The position numbers and the translations under genes are program-made. From Acidobacteriota bacterium (GTDB lineage: Bacteria > Acidobacteriota > Vicinamibacteria > Vicinamibacterales > Vicinamibacteraceae), in the NCBI GenBank assembly GCA_023418055.1, contig JAEZDP010000495.1, forward strand, positions 1-18,310: a DNA stretch of 18,310 nucleotides, given 5' to 3'. Below are positions 7,829-14,432 of the stretch, piece after piece. The notes beneath the pieces were generated by a model that made no database searches, was not told the origin of the DNA, and saw only the letters and a list, made by a program, of their open reading frames with translations. Each line of letters begins with the position of its first letter. The first letter of the stretch is position 1.

Positions 7829-9067
7829 TCAGGTCGGTCGCCCCGCCGAAGTGTCCACCCACTTCACGGAGTGGTCGCCCGTGACCGAGACGGTGGAGGG
7901 CGGCGAGTCGAGACGGAAATGCGACCAGGGTCCCGGCAGGAAGGGATAGCGATCGATGACCGATTCGTCCACCGCGATGCCAAGGCCCGGACCATCGGGC
8001 ACCACGAGTGCGCCGTCGACGATGGGCAGCGGGTCGACGAGGATGTCGTCGGCCAGCTCGAAGGGGTACATGCCCGGCCGTCCGCGATTGCCGTGACACG
8101 GGTGCTCGAGCCACTCGACGACCGAGGCGGGCCAGCAGACGCCGAGGTGGGCCGAGGCCAGCACTTCGAGCGACGTTCCCCAGCAGTGGAACGCGAAGCG
8201 CACGCCGCGCGCCTGCGCGGCCTCCGCCACTGCGGTGAACGCGGCCAGGCCGCCCTGACAGCACACATCCATCTGCACGTACTGCACGGCACCGGTGTCC
8301 ACCAGATCGAGGAGGCCCGAGACGTCCTGTTCGTGTTCGCCGGAAGCCAGAGGCGTCTGCACCGAGCGGCTCAGGTGACGGTACGCAGCATGGTCGTCGG
8401 GCGGCAGCGGCTCTTCGAGCCACGTGATGTCGTGCGCGGCCATCTCGCGCGCGACGGCCTCGACCGTCGTGGGGGAGTAGCTGCGGTCGCCCATGCGCCA
8501 CCACGAGTGGGCATCGACCATGAGGCCGAACCCGTCACCGGTGGCCTGCCGCATCAGCTCGACGGTGCGGACGTCGGCCTCGGGGCCCAGCGCGGGACGC
8601 ATCTTGTACGCGGGGAAGCCCAGTCCCTGAATCGCGGCGGCTTCGGCTGCGTAAGCTTCCGGTGACATGTACATGCCCGCGCTGCCGTAGAGCGCGATAC
8701 GGTCGCGACAGCGTCCGCCGGCAATCTCCGACAGCGGTGCGCCCTCGTAGCGGCCGACCAGGTCGAGCAGCGCCAGTTCCACAGCCCTGTACGTCTTGCG
8801 GACCTCCGCGTCGCCTGGCATCTCGAAACCGGCCCACGCCCGCGGGTCACGACCGTCGAGCCACGGCGCGATGTGCGTGCGTATCTCGCGCGCCGCACGT
8901 TCGTGTGCCGGCCCTGGGGCGTAGCCGGTGAGCCCCGTGTCGGTGACCACGCGTATGAGCATGGCGTCACGCTTGAGGATCGTGCGCGCTCCGCCGTGGA
9001 ATGGCAGACGCAGCGGCTCGCGCAGCGGACAGGACATGAGCAGGGCATCGACACGGGTGATGCGCAT
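7829..9067 (-). CDS. Mandelate racemase/muconate lactonizing enzyme family protein, substrate unknown
   Basis: A 412-residue enolase-superfamily enzyme, first gene of the hexarate operon. The N-terminal capping domain (about 1-125) precedes a barrel with a KMR motif (Lys155, Arg157), metal ligands Asp185 (VDAHSWW), Glu218 (EEPLPPDD) and Glu244 (SGEHEQD), and a candidate general acid/base His294 (FHCWGT). The KxR in place of KxK and the HCW motif do not match glucarate dehydratase or any acid-sugar dehydratase I can name with confidence. It probably dehydrates or epimerises another aldonate or aldarate (for example galactarate or a lactone-derived acid) and feeds it into GudD/KdgD. The ATG at 9067 has a weak ribosome site. 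Its upstream region contains heptamer repeats. Confidence 0.82.
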   Translation of the reverse strand: MRITRVDALLMSCPLREPLRLPFHGGARTILKRDAMLIRVVTDTGLTGYAPGPAHERAAREIRTHIAPWLDGRDPRAWAGFEMPGDAEVRKTYRAVELALLDLVGRYEGAPLSEIAGGRCRDRIALYGSAGMYMSPEAYAAEAAAIQGLGFPAYKMRPALGPEADVRTVELMRQATGDGFGLMVDAHSWWRMGDRSYSPTTVEAVAREMAAHDITWLEEPLPPDDHAAYRHLSRSVQTPLASGEHEQDVSGLLDLVDTGAVQYVQMDVCCQGGLAAFTAVAEAAQARGVRFAFHCWGTSLEVLASAHLGVCWPASVVEWLEHPCHGNRGRPGMYPFELADDILVDPLPIVDGALVVPDGPGLGIAVDESVIDRYPFLPGPWSHFRLDSPPSTVSVTGDHSVKWVDTSAGRPT

Positions 9068-9108
9068 CGGCGGTCGGATCTCAGAGGGTGAGCGGGCATG
9101 CTACACCG

Positions 9109-9156
9109 GTCTACAGTCCACGGTCCACGGTCCACGGTCTACGGTTCACGTCCACG
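9109..9156. repeat. Heptanucleotide tandem array, consensus GTCCACG
   Basis: Six consecutive 7-base units run from 9109 to 9150 (gtctaca, gtccacg three times, gtctacg, gttcacg), followed by a partial tccacg. It lies between the divergently oriented 5' end of the hexarate operon and the 3' end of the asparaginase gene. Units differ at one or two pyrimidine positions. Confidence 0.85.
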
Positions 9157-9185
9157 TGTCACGCGGCGTCAAGCGGGAGGCTTCA

Positions 9186-9250
9186 GGCGTGTGGCGTGTG
9201 TGGCGTGAGGCGTGAGGCGTGGAGCGTGTGGCGTGGGGCGTGAGGCGTAC
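9186..9250. repeat. Heptanucleotide tandem array, consensus GGCGTGA
   Basis: Units of the form GGCGTNN (ggcgtgt, ggcgtga, ggcgtgg, agcgtgt, ggcgtac). Seven are in strict 7-base phase from 9202 to 9250, and two more precede them, the second with a 2-base insertion. The array ends one base before the asparaginase stop codon (9252-9254). The same family recurs on the other strand at 14525-14598. Confidence 0.85.
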
Positions 9251-9251
9251 G

Positions 9252-10256
9252 TCATCCCAACGGGTCGTCGAAGATCTCGCGGAGCCGCGCATGGTCAGTG
9301 GTGTAGCCCAGCGCCAGCATCAGCTTGATGCGCGCCTTCACGCCACTCAGTCGTCCGGCGAAGATCAGCCCGAGGTCGAGCAGCCCACGGCCGCCGCCTT
9401 CATAGCCGTACCGTTCGCGGACGCTGCCGGCGCCGCAGCGGGAGGTGAGCACCACCGGCAGGCCCGCACGTACTGCCTGTGCGAGGTCGTCGAGCATGGC
9501 CGGCGGCACGTTGCCCCGGCCGAGGGCCTCGAGGACCAGCCCGCGCGCGCCTGCCGCGACGCTGCAGCGCACGAAGCGGCCGTCGGCGCCCGCGGCCACC
9601 TTCACGAGGTCCACGTCGCCCTCATACCGCCGCACCCGCAGCGGCGCGTCGGCCTCGGGGTCGGTCCACGCGCTCTCGCGAGGTACCGATCGCAGATAGC
9701 GGACGATGCCGGCGTCCACGACGCCGACCGGCCCGAACTCCCGCGACTGGAACGAGGCGGCCGCCTCGGTGTGTACCTTCTCGACCTCGCGTGCCGAGAG
9801 GATCTGCTCGTTCATGGCGACGACGACGCCGCGGCCGCGTGATGCCGGCGCACACGCCACCTTCGCGGCGTGCACCAGGTTGGCGGGGCCGTCCCAACTC
9901 GGCTCGGACATCGTGCGGATGGCCCCGACGAGCACCACCGGCTTGTCGCTGGCCAGCGCCACATCGAGGAAATAGGCGGTCTCTTCGAGCGTGTCGGTGC
10001 CGTGCGTCACGACGACGCCGTCCACATCGGGACGATCGAGCCAGGCGGCCACGCGGCGGGCCAGACGCCACATGTGCTCGGGCGTGACGTGTGGCCCTGG
10101 CAGCCGCGACACGTCCTCCAGCTCGACGTCGGCCACCTCGGCCAGCTGGGGCACCTGCGCAAGGATGTCGAGGCCGCCGAGGGCGGGGACGGCCGACCCC
10201 GTGCGCGCGTCGATGCGCATCGAGATGGTGCCGCCCGTGAAGAGGATGGCGATCAC
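9252..10256 (-). CDS. L-asparaginase, probably cytoplasmic
   Basis: Hydrolyses L-asparagine to aspartate and ammonia. The 334 residues begin directly with the catalytic FTGGTIS loop (nucleophile Thr10) and contain VVTHGTDTLEETAYF, with Thr87-Asp88 equivalent to E. coli Thr89-Asp90, and Lys160 as the likely counterpart of Lys162. There is no signal peptide, so a cytoplasmic enzyme is expected even though the sequence resembles the fungal/bacterial asparaginase family broadly; glutaminase activity or a related amidohydrolase role cannot be excluded. The GTG start overlaps the frr stop by four bases (GTGA), so it should be translated with frr. This is an odd pairing with a ribosome recycling gene. 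The 3' end abuts a heptamer repeat array. Confidence 0.88.
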   Translation of the reverse strand: MIAILFTGGTISMRIDARTGSAVPALGGLDILAQVPQLAEVADVELEDVSRLPGPHVTPEHMWRLARRVAAWLDRPDVDGVVVTHGTDTLEETAYFLDVALASDKPVVLVGAIRTMSEPSWDGPANLVHAAKVACAPASRGRGVVVAMNEQILSAREVEKVHTEAAASFQSREFGPVGVVDAGIVRYLRSVPRESAWTDPEADAPLRVRRYEGDVDLVKVAAGADGRFVRCSVAAGARGLVLEALGRGNVPPAMLDDLAQAVRAGLPVVLTSRCGAGSVRERYGYEGGGRGLLDLGLIFAGRLSGVKARIKLMLALGYTTDHARLREIFDDPLG

Positions 10257-10822
10257 ACCGTCATGAGTTCCTTGTCCTTGTGCGCCTGCAGGTCGTCGAT
10301 CTGTCCGACGAACTGGTCGGTGATCTTCTGCACGGCGTCCAGGCCCCGGCGCTCGTCGTCTTCCGAGATGGCCGAGTCCTTCAGCATCTTCTTCAGCCGG
10401 TCGTTGGCGTCGCGCCGCACCTGCCGCACGCCGTTGCGGCCATCCTCGGCCAGCTTGTGCACCACCTTGGTGAGCTCACGACGGCGCTCCTCGGTGAGGC
10501 TGGGCAGGGGGATGCGGATGACCTTGCCGTCGTTCGACGGGTTCAGCCCGAGGTTGGACGAGCGGATGGCCTTCTCGATGGCGTTGATGAGCGACGGATC
10601 GAAGGGCTGCGCCAGAATCATCGTCGGCTCGGGCACCGAGAGCTGGGCCACCTGGTTGACCGGCATCGCCGCGCCATAGGCCTCCACCATCACCGGGTCG
10701 AGCAGCGCGGTGGACGCGCGTCCCGTGCGGACGCCGGACAACTCCCGGCGGAGGTGGTCGATGACGGCGGACATGCGGGTCCGGCAGTCGTCCTGGAGGG
10801 ATTTGATGTCGGTGGCTTCCAT
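10253..10822 (-). CDS. frr: Ribosome recycling factor
   Basis: Acts with EF-G to split post-termination ribosomes. At 189 residues it is the normal family length. The sequence covers both domains: the helical ends (for example VRTGRAS at about 31-37, and the C-terminal helix with ISEDDERRGLDAVQKITD) and the central beta domain (PFDPSLINAIEKAI, then NPSNDGKVIRIPLP). CAGGA lies a few bases before the ATG. It follows pyrH by 72 bases, the usual pyrH-frr order, and overlaps the asparaginase gene by four bases. The spacer to pyrH contains three 7-base GTCTCNG units. Confidence 0.97.
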   Translation of the reverse strand: MEATDIKSLQDDCRTRMSAVIDHLRRELSGVRTGRASTALLDPVMVEAYGAAMPVNQVAQLSVPEPTMILAQPFDPSLINAIEKAIRSSNLGLNPSNDGKVIRIPLPSLTEERRRELTKVVHKLAEDGRNGVRQVRRDANDRLKKMLKDSAISEDDERRGLDAVQKITDQFVGQIDDLQAHKDKELMTV

Positions 10823-10832
10823 GGTCGTTCCT

Positions 10833-10853
10833 GTCTCAGGTCTCGGGTCTCCG
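10833..10853. repeat. Three heptamer units GTCTCNG in the pyrH-frr spacer
   Basis: gtctcag, gtctcgg and gtctccg follow one another without gaps. The array is short (21 bases) and could be chance on its own, but it has the same 7-base period as the longer arrays in this window. A GGGTCT/AGACCC inverted repeat on the transcribed strand partly overlaps it. Confidence 0.5.
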
Positions 10854-10894
10854 TCCGAGGGGCTTCAGACCCAGGGCGCGGAGCAGTGGGCCAG

Positions 10895-11611
10895 CTACGC
10901 CGTGACGCGTGTGCCGACGGCCTCGCCCAGGATGGCTCGCCGCATGCTGCCCGGCGTGTTCAGGTTGAGCACGACGATCGGCATCTTGTTGTCCATGCAG
11001 AGCGAGATGGCCGTGGCGTCCATCACCTTCAGGCCCTGCTCGAGGACCTGCAGGTAGGTGATGGCATCGTAGCGCTTGGCGGTGGCGTCCTTCATGGGGT
11101 CGGCGGTGTAGATGCCGTCCACCTTGGTGGCCTTGAGGATGACGTCGGCCTTGATCTCCATGGCCCGCAGGGCCGCGGCGGTGTCGGTCGTGAAGTAGGG
11201 GTTCCCAGTGCCGGCCGCAAAGACCACCACGCGACCCTTTTCCATGTGCCGGATGGCCCGTCGTCGGATGAACGGCTCGGCCACGGCCCGCATCTCGATC
11301 GCGGTGAGGACGCGGCTGGGAATGCCGTGCTGTTCGAGGCCATCCTGCAGCGCCAGGCCGTTCATGACGGTGGCGAGCATGCCCATGTAGTCGGCTGTGG
11401 CGCGGTCCATGCCGCGCGCACTCGCAGCCACGCCGCGAAAGATGTTGCCGCCGCCGATGACGATGGCGGTCTGGACCCCGAGAGACTGGATTTCTGCGAC
11501 TTCGACGGCAATCTGCGTGACGACGGCGGGATCGATGCCGTAGCCGTGATCGCCCATCAGAGCTTCGCCGGAGAGTTTGAGGAGGACGCGCTGGTACGCT
11601 GGACGTGACAT
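10895..11611 (-). CDS. pyrH: UMP kinase
   Basis: Phosphorylates UMP to UDP with ATP, in the amino-acid-kinase fold family. It acts in the cytoplasm, normally as a GTP-activated, UTP-inhibited hexamer. The 238 residues show LKLSGEALMG (11-20), IGGGNIFRG (52-60), the LATVMNGLALQDGLE helix and GTGNPYFTTDTAAALRA in the middle, and the DATAISLCMDN segment near the end. It keeps the common bacterial order tsf-pyrH-frr. The ATG at 11611 has no recognisable Shine-Dalgarno. A perfect TATAAT ends 11 bases upstream of the ATG, so an additional near-leaderless transcript is possible. Confidence 0.97.
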   Translation of the reverse strand: MSRPAYQRVLLKLSGEALMGDHGYGIDPAVVTQIAVEVAEIQSLGVQTAIVIGGGNIFRGVAASARGMDRATADYMGMLATVMNGLALQDGLEQHGIPSRVLTAIEMRAVAEPFIRRRAIRHMEKGRVVVFAAGTGNPYFTTDTAAALRAMEIKADVILKATKVDGIYTADPMKDATAKRYDAITYLQVLEQGLKVMDATAISLCMDNKMPIVVLNLNTPGSMRRAILGEAVGTRVTA

Positions 11612-11622
11612 AGACGCCCGGC

Positions 11623-11628
11623 ATTATA
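11623..11628 (-). promoter_or_regulatory. pyrH: TATAAT -10 box immediately upstream of pyrH
   Basis: A perfect TATAAT in otherwise very GC-rich sequence. Initiation six to seven bases downstream would leave only about five bases before the ATG at 11611. No TTGACA-like -35 is present at 17 bases (CGGGCT instead). Confidence 0.4.
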
Positions 11629-11631
11629 CAG

Positions 11632-11656
11632 GCCGGCGGGCGGGGAGCCCGCCGGC
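11632..11656 (-). terminator. GC-rich perfect hairpin between tsf and pyrH
   Basis: A perfect 10-bp inverted repeat (11632-11641 with 11647-11656) with a 5-base loop, 15 bases after the tsf stop. On the transcribed strand it is followed by CTGTATAATG rather than a U-run. It may attenuate, stabilise or process the mRNA rather than terminate fully. Confidence 0.55.
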
Positions 11657-11670
11657 GCAGGGCCGCGGTG

Positions 11671-12528
11671 TCAGGCGTTGGCCTCGCCCACCTTGAACCG
11701 CGCGAACCCCTTCACGGTCAACGGCTGGCCGACGGCCTTGGAGACCGCCTCGAGGGCCTGCGACACCTTCACCTTCGGGTCGCGGATGGTCGGCTGGTCC
11801 ACGAGGACGATCTGCTCGTAGAAGGCGCCCAGCTTGCCCTCGATGATCTTCTCGACGACATTGGCCGGCTTGCCCGACTCGGCCATCTGCGCGCGATAGA
11901 TGTCCTTCTCCTTCTCGACCAGGTCGGCCGGCACCTCGGCGCGCGTGGTGTACTGCGGGCTCGCGGCTGCGACGTGCATCGCCAGCTCGTTGACGAAGCT
12001 GGTGAACGCCTCGTGGTCGCGAGCGGCGCCGGTGGCGCCGTCGATGAGCACGAGCACGCCAATCTTGCCGCCCATGTGGCTGTAGCTGCCCACGTAGTCG
12101 GCCGACAGGCGTACCGAGCGCGGCACGGCCATGTTCTCGCCCACCTTCGCGATGGCGGCCGTCAGGCGCTGCCCGAGCGGCCCGTCGGCGGCGACGAGCG
12201 CCTCGTGCGACTGGTCGGAACCGTCGACGGTCGTCACGACCTCGTCCACGAGCGCCTTGAACTCGTCGGTGCGCGCGACGAAGTCGGTCTCGCAGTTGAC
12301 CTCGGCCATGGTGCCCGACGTGCGGTCGTCACTGACGAGGATGCCCACCTGGCCCTCGCTCGTGCTGCGGCCCGCCCGCTTGGCGGCCTGAGCCATGCCG
12401 CGCTTGCGGAGGTACTCGATGGCGGCGTCGATGTCGCCGTTGGTCTCGGTGAGTGCCTTCTTGCACTCCATCATGCCGGCGCCGGTGCGCTCGCGCAGGG
12501 TCCTGACGAGTTCTGCGGTGATTGCCAT
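11671..12528 (-). CDS. tsf: Elongation factor Ts
   Basis: Nucleotide exchange factor for EF-Tu. The 285 residues are close to the E. coli length of 283. The N-terminal UBA-like module MAITAELVRTLRERTGAGMM is followed by ECKKALTETNGDIDAAIEYL, and the EF-Tu-contacting core motif TDFVAR is at 81-86. The ATG at 12528 gives the canonical N-terminus. The frame stays open 90 bases further upstream, but that part translates an octamer repeat array and is not EF-Ts. No Shine-Dalgarno is visible before the ATG (CACCCCT), which is surprising for an abundant protein. It follows rpsB, the almost universal gene order, with a 164-base spacer that holds a hairpin and the repeats. Confidence 0.97.
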   Translation of the reverse strand: MAITAELVRTLRERTGAGMMECKKALTETNGDIDAAIEYLRKRGMAQAAKRAGRSTSEGQVGILVSDDRTSGTMAEVNCETDFVARTDEFKALVDEVVTTVDGSDQSHEALVAADGPLGQRLTAAIAKVGENMAVPRSVRLSADYVGSYSHMGGKIGVLVLIDGATGAARDHEAFTSFVNELAMHVAAASPQYTTRAEVPADLVEKEKDIYRAQMAESGKPANVVEKIIEGKLGAFYEQIVLVDQPTIRDPKVKVSQALEAVSKAVGQPLTVKGFARFKVGEANA

Positions 12529-12542
12529 AGGGGTGTCCAGGG

Positions 12543-12605
12543 AAGGAACGAAGGAGCTAAGGAACGAAGGAGCTAAGGAACGAAGGAACGAAGGAGCTAA
12601 GAACG
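12543..12605. repeat. Octanucleotide tandem array in the rpsB-tsf spacer
   Basis: Eight contiguous units alternate between AAGGAACG (four, plus one shortened copy) and AAGGAGCT (three), from 12543 to 12605. On the transcribed strand the mRNA would be a CU-rich tract. The AGCUCCUU units there share CUCCUU with the anti-Shine-Dalgarno end of 16S rRNA. It ends 14 bases before the tsf start codon. Confidence 0.9.
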
Positions 12606-12641
12606 AAGCCGACCACATGTGTTATCGGCCCAGACACACGA

Positions 12642-12674
12642 AACGCCGGCCGGGGTGCCCCCTGGACCGGCGTT
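12642..12674 (-). terminator. Attenuator-like hairpin after rpsB
   Basis: An 8-bp perfect outer stem (12642-12649 with 12667-12674) encloses a further GGGG/CCCC stem. The transcribed strand continues TTTCGTG, only a very short U-run. It starts 18 bases after the rpsB stop. A partial terminator between rpsB and tsf is known in E. coli, so an attenuator role is plausible. Confidence 0.6.
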
Positions 12675-12692
12675 CCGCTGCGGTGTGCGACG

Positions 12693-13532
12693 TCAGACCG
12701 AGGCGGGCGAGACCGGTTCGGTCGGGGCAGCGCTCGCGTCGGGGGAGGCCGGGGTGGCACGGAGGGGGCGCTGCTGGGCCCGCAACGGCTCCTGGCTGGT
12801 GCCCTCGTCGGTGTCGGCACCGACGGGGAGATCAGACTGCTTCGACTCGCGGACCCCACGCCCGGCCAGGACCGCGTCGGCGACGCGCGACGCGAACAGC
12901 CGGATGGCTCGCAGCGCATCGTCGTTGCCCGGGATGGCGTAGTCCACCTGATCCGGATCGCAGTTGGTGTCGACGATGCCGATGATGGGAATCTTCAGCT
13001 TGCGCGACTCGTCCACCGCAATCTGCTCGTGCTTGGTGTCGACGATGAACACCACATCGGGCAGGCGATCCATGTGGCGGATGCCGTCGAGGTTCTTCTG
13101 GAGGCGGCGCTTCTCCTTGTCGAGGCGGGCAATTTCCTTCTTCGACAGGATGTCGTAGCGGCCGTCGGTCTCCATCGCTTCGAGGTCGCGCAGGCGCGAG
13201 AGGCTCTTCTGGATGGTGGTGAAGTTGGTGAGGAGCCCACCGAGCCACCGCTGGTTGATGTAGTACATCCCGCAACGCTGGGCTTCTTCCGCGATGGCGT
13301 CCTGCGCCTGCCGCTTGGTGCCGACAAACAGGAGGGTCCGGCCTTCGGCAGCCAACTGCATCACGAACTGCTCGGCATCGCGGAACAGGCGCGCGGTCTT
13401 GCCGAGGTCGATGATGTAGATACCATTGCGCTCGCCAAAGATGTAGGGTTTCATCTTCGGGTTCCAGCGCCTGGTTTGATGGCCGAAATGCACACCGGCC
13501 TCGAGCAGGTCTTTGACAGCAATCGGGGTCAA
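12693..13532 (-). CDS. rpsB: 30S ribosomal protein S2
   Basis: Small-subunit protein needed for S1 binding and late 30S assembly. Its 279 residues start TPIAVKDLLEAGVHFGHQTRRWNPKM, the standard S2 N-terminus, and contain RWLGGLLTNF and PDVVFIVDTKHEQIAVDE...IPIIGIVDTNCDPD. Residues beyond about 230 form an acidic, Ala/Pro-rich, probably disordered tail that E. coli S2 (241 residues) lacks in this form. The start is TTG at 13532, supported by GGAGG with a 7-base spacer and by homology; no ATG or GTG fits. It follows rpsI after 55 bases that contain a perfect hairpin. Confidence 0.97.
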   Translation of the reverse strand: MTPIAVKDLLEAGVHFGHQTRRWNPKMKPYIFGERNGIYIIDLGKTARLFRDAEQFVMQLAAEGRTLLFVGTKRQAQDAIAEEAQRCGMYYINQRWLGGLLTNFTTIQKSLSRLRDLEAMETDGRYDILSKKEIARLDKEKRRLQKNLDGIRHMDRLPDVVFIVDTKHEQIAVDESRKLKIPIIGIVDTNCDPDQVDYAIPGNDDALRAIRLFASRVADAVLAGRGVRESKQSDLPVGADTDEGTSQEPLRAQQRPLRATPASPDASAAPTEPVSPASV

Positions 13533-13556
13533 GAAGGTTCCTCCACCAGAAATCGT

Positions 13557-13576
13557 GGGCCGGCCTCTGCCGGCCC
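13557..13576 (-). terminator. Perfect 8-bp hairpin between rpsI and rpsB
   Basis: GGGCCGGC, a 4-base loop AGAG, then GCCGGCCC on the transcribed strand. It begins 11 bases after the rpsI stop and ends 9 bases before the rpsB ribosome site. The following sequence is ACGATTTC, so there is no U-run. It could partially terminate the rplM-rpsI message, stabilise its 3' end, or be a processing or S2-binding structure. Confidence 0.55.
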
Positions 13577-13587
13577 GTCCGCCATGT

Positions 13588-13980
13588 CTAACGCTTGCTG
13601 AACTGGAACCGCTTGCGGGCGCCAGCCATGCCGTACTTCTTGCGTTCCTTGGCGCGCTGGTCGCGCGTCAGCAGGCCCGCCTTCTTCAATGCCCCACGCA
13701 GTTCCGCGTTGTACAGGCAGAGCGCGCGCGCAATGCCCAGACGCAGCGCACCGGCCTGACCCGAGATGCCGCCACCCGCGGTGGTCGCGTAGATGTCGAA
13801 CTTGTCGAGGGTCTCGGTGAGCACGAGCGGCTGACGCACCTGCAGACGCAGCGACTCGGTGTTGACCGCCTCGGCCAGCGGGTGCTGGTTGATGGTGATC
13901 GCACCCGACCCCGGGCGCAGGAACACCCGCGCGGTGGAGGACTTGCGGCGACCCGTACCGTAATACTGGATGACTGACAC
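13588..13980 (-). CDS. rpsI: 30S ribosomal protein S9
   Basis: Small-subunit head protein whose C-terminal tail contacts P-site tRNA. At 130 residues it matches the E. coli length. Motifs are YYGTGRRKSSTARVFLRPG (about 6-24), TAGGGISGQAGALRLGIARAL in the middle, and the universal basic end KKYGMAGARKRFQFSKR with terminal SKR. The start codon is GTG, two bases after the rplM stop, so the pair is tightly coupled as in most bacteria. Confidence 0.97.
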   Translation of the reverse strand: MSVIQYYGTGRRKSSTARVFLRPGSGAITINQHPLAEAVNTESLRLQVRQPLVLTETLDKFDIYATTAGGGISGQAGALRLGIARALCLYNAELRGALKKAGLLTRDQRAKERKKYGMAGARKRFQFSKR

Positions 13981-13982
13981 GT

Positions 13983-14414
13983 TCAGCGGACCTCGAGAGA
14001 CTGGGGCTGCTGCGCCGCATGCGGGTGGTCGGCGCGTTCATAGACATTGAGCTTCCGATACATCTGGCTGCCCAGCTTGTTCTTCGGCAACATCCCGCGC
14101 ACCGCTTCCTCCACGAGACGCGTAGGCCGGCGCTGACGCAGGTCCTTCGCGCGCACCTCCCGCAGGCCACCCTCGTAGCCGCTGTGGTACCGGTACAGCT
14201 TCTGCTGTTCCTTGTTGCCCGTCAGCACGGCCTGGGCCGCGTTGACAACGATGACGTGGTCGCCGGTGTCGAGAAACGGCGTGTAGGTCGGCTTGTGCTT
14301 GCCCTGCAGCACCGAGGCCGCCAGGCTGGCCACGCGACCGAGCGACAACCCCGCCGCGTCGATGACGTGCCACCGACGCTCGATGGCCGTGGCGCTCGGA
14401 ATGAACGTGCTCAT
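13983..14414 (-). CDS. rplM: 50S ribosomal protein L13
   Basis: Early-assembly large-subunit protein. The 143 residues include RRWHVIDAAGLSLGRVAS near the N-terminus, then GKHKPTYTPFLDTGDHVIVVNA and later RGMLPKNKLG, all standard for L13. The ATG at 14414 (MSTFIPS...) is preceded by AAAGGG with a 7-base spacer. The frame is open a further 63 bases upstream, but that stretch lies in the leader and includes the leader hairpin. It is first in the rplM-rpsI-rpsB-tsf-pyrH-frr cluster, behind a good sigma-70 promoter. In E. coli, L13 represses its own rplM-rpsI message at the leader, so feedback control is plausible here. Confidence 0.97.
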   Translation of the reverse strand: MSTFIPSATAIERRWHVIDAAGLSLGRVASLAASVLQGKHKPTYTPFLDTGDHVIVVNAAQAVLTGNKEQQKLYRYHSGYEGGLREVRAKDLRQRRPTRLVEEAVRGMLPKNKLGSQMYRKLNVYERADHPHAAQQPQSLEVR

Positions 14415-14432
14415 GATGACCCTTTGTGCTCC

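Noticed and set aside
9109..9250. CRISPR array
   Set aside because: The units are 7 bases long and directly adjacent with no spacers, and there are no cas genes.
10280..11608. 442-codon + strand open frame across frr and pyrH
   Set aside because: It spans two clear essential genes on the other strand and translates to a composition typical of antisense frames.
12529..12618. N-terminal extension of EF-Ts to 315 residues
   Set aside because: The extra 30 residues translate the octamer repeat array; the canonical EF-Ts N-terminus begins at the ATG at 12528.
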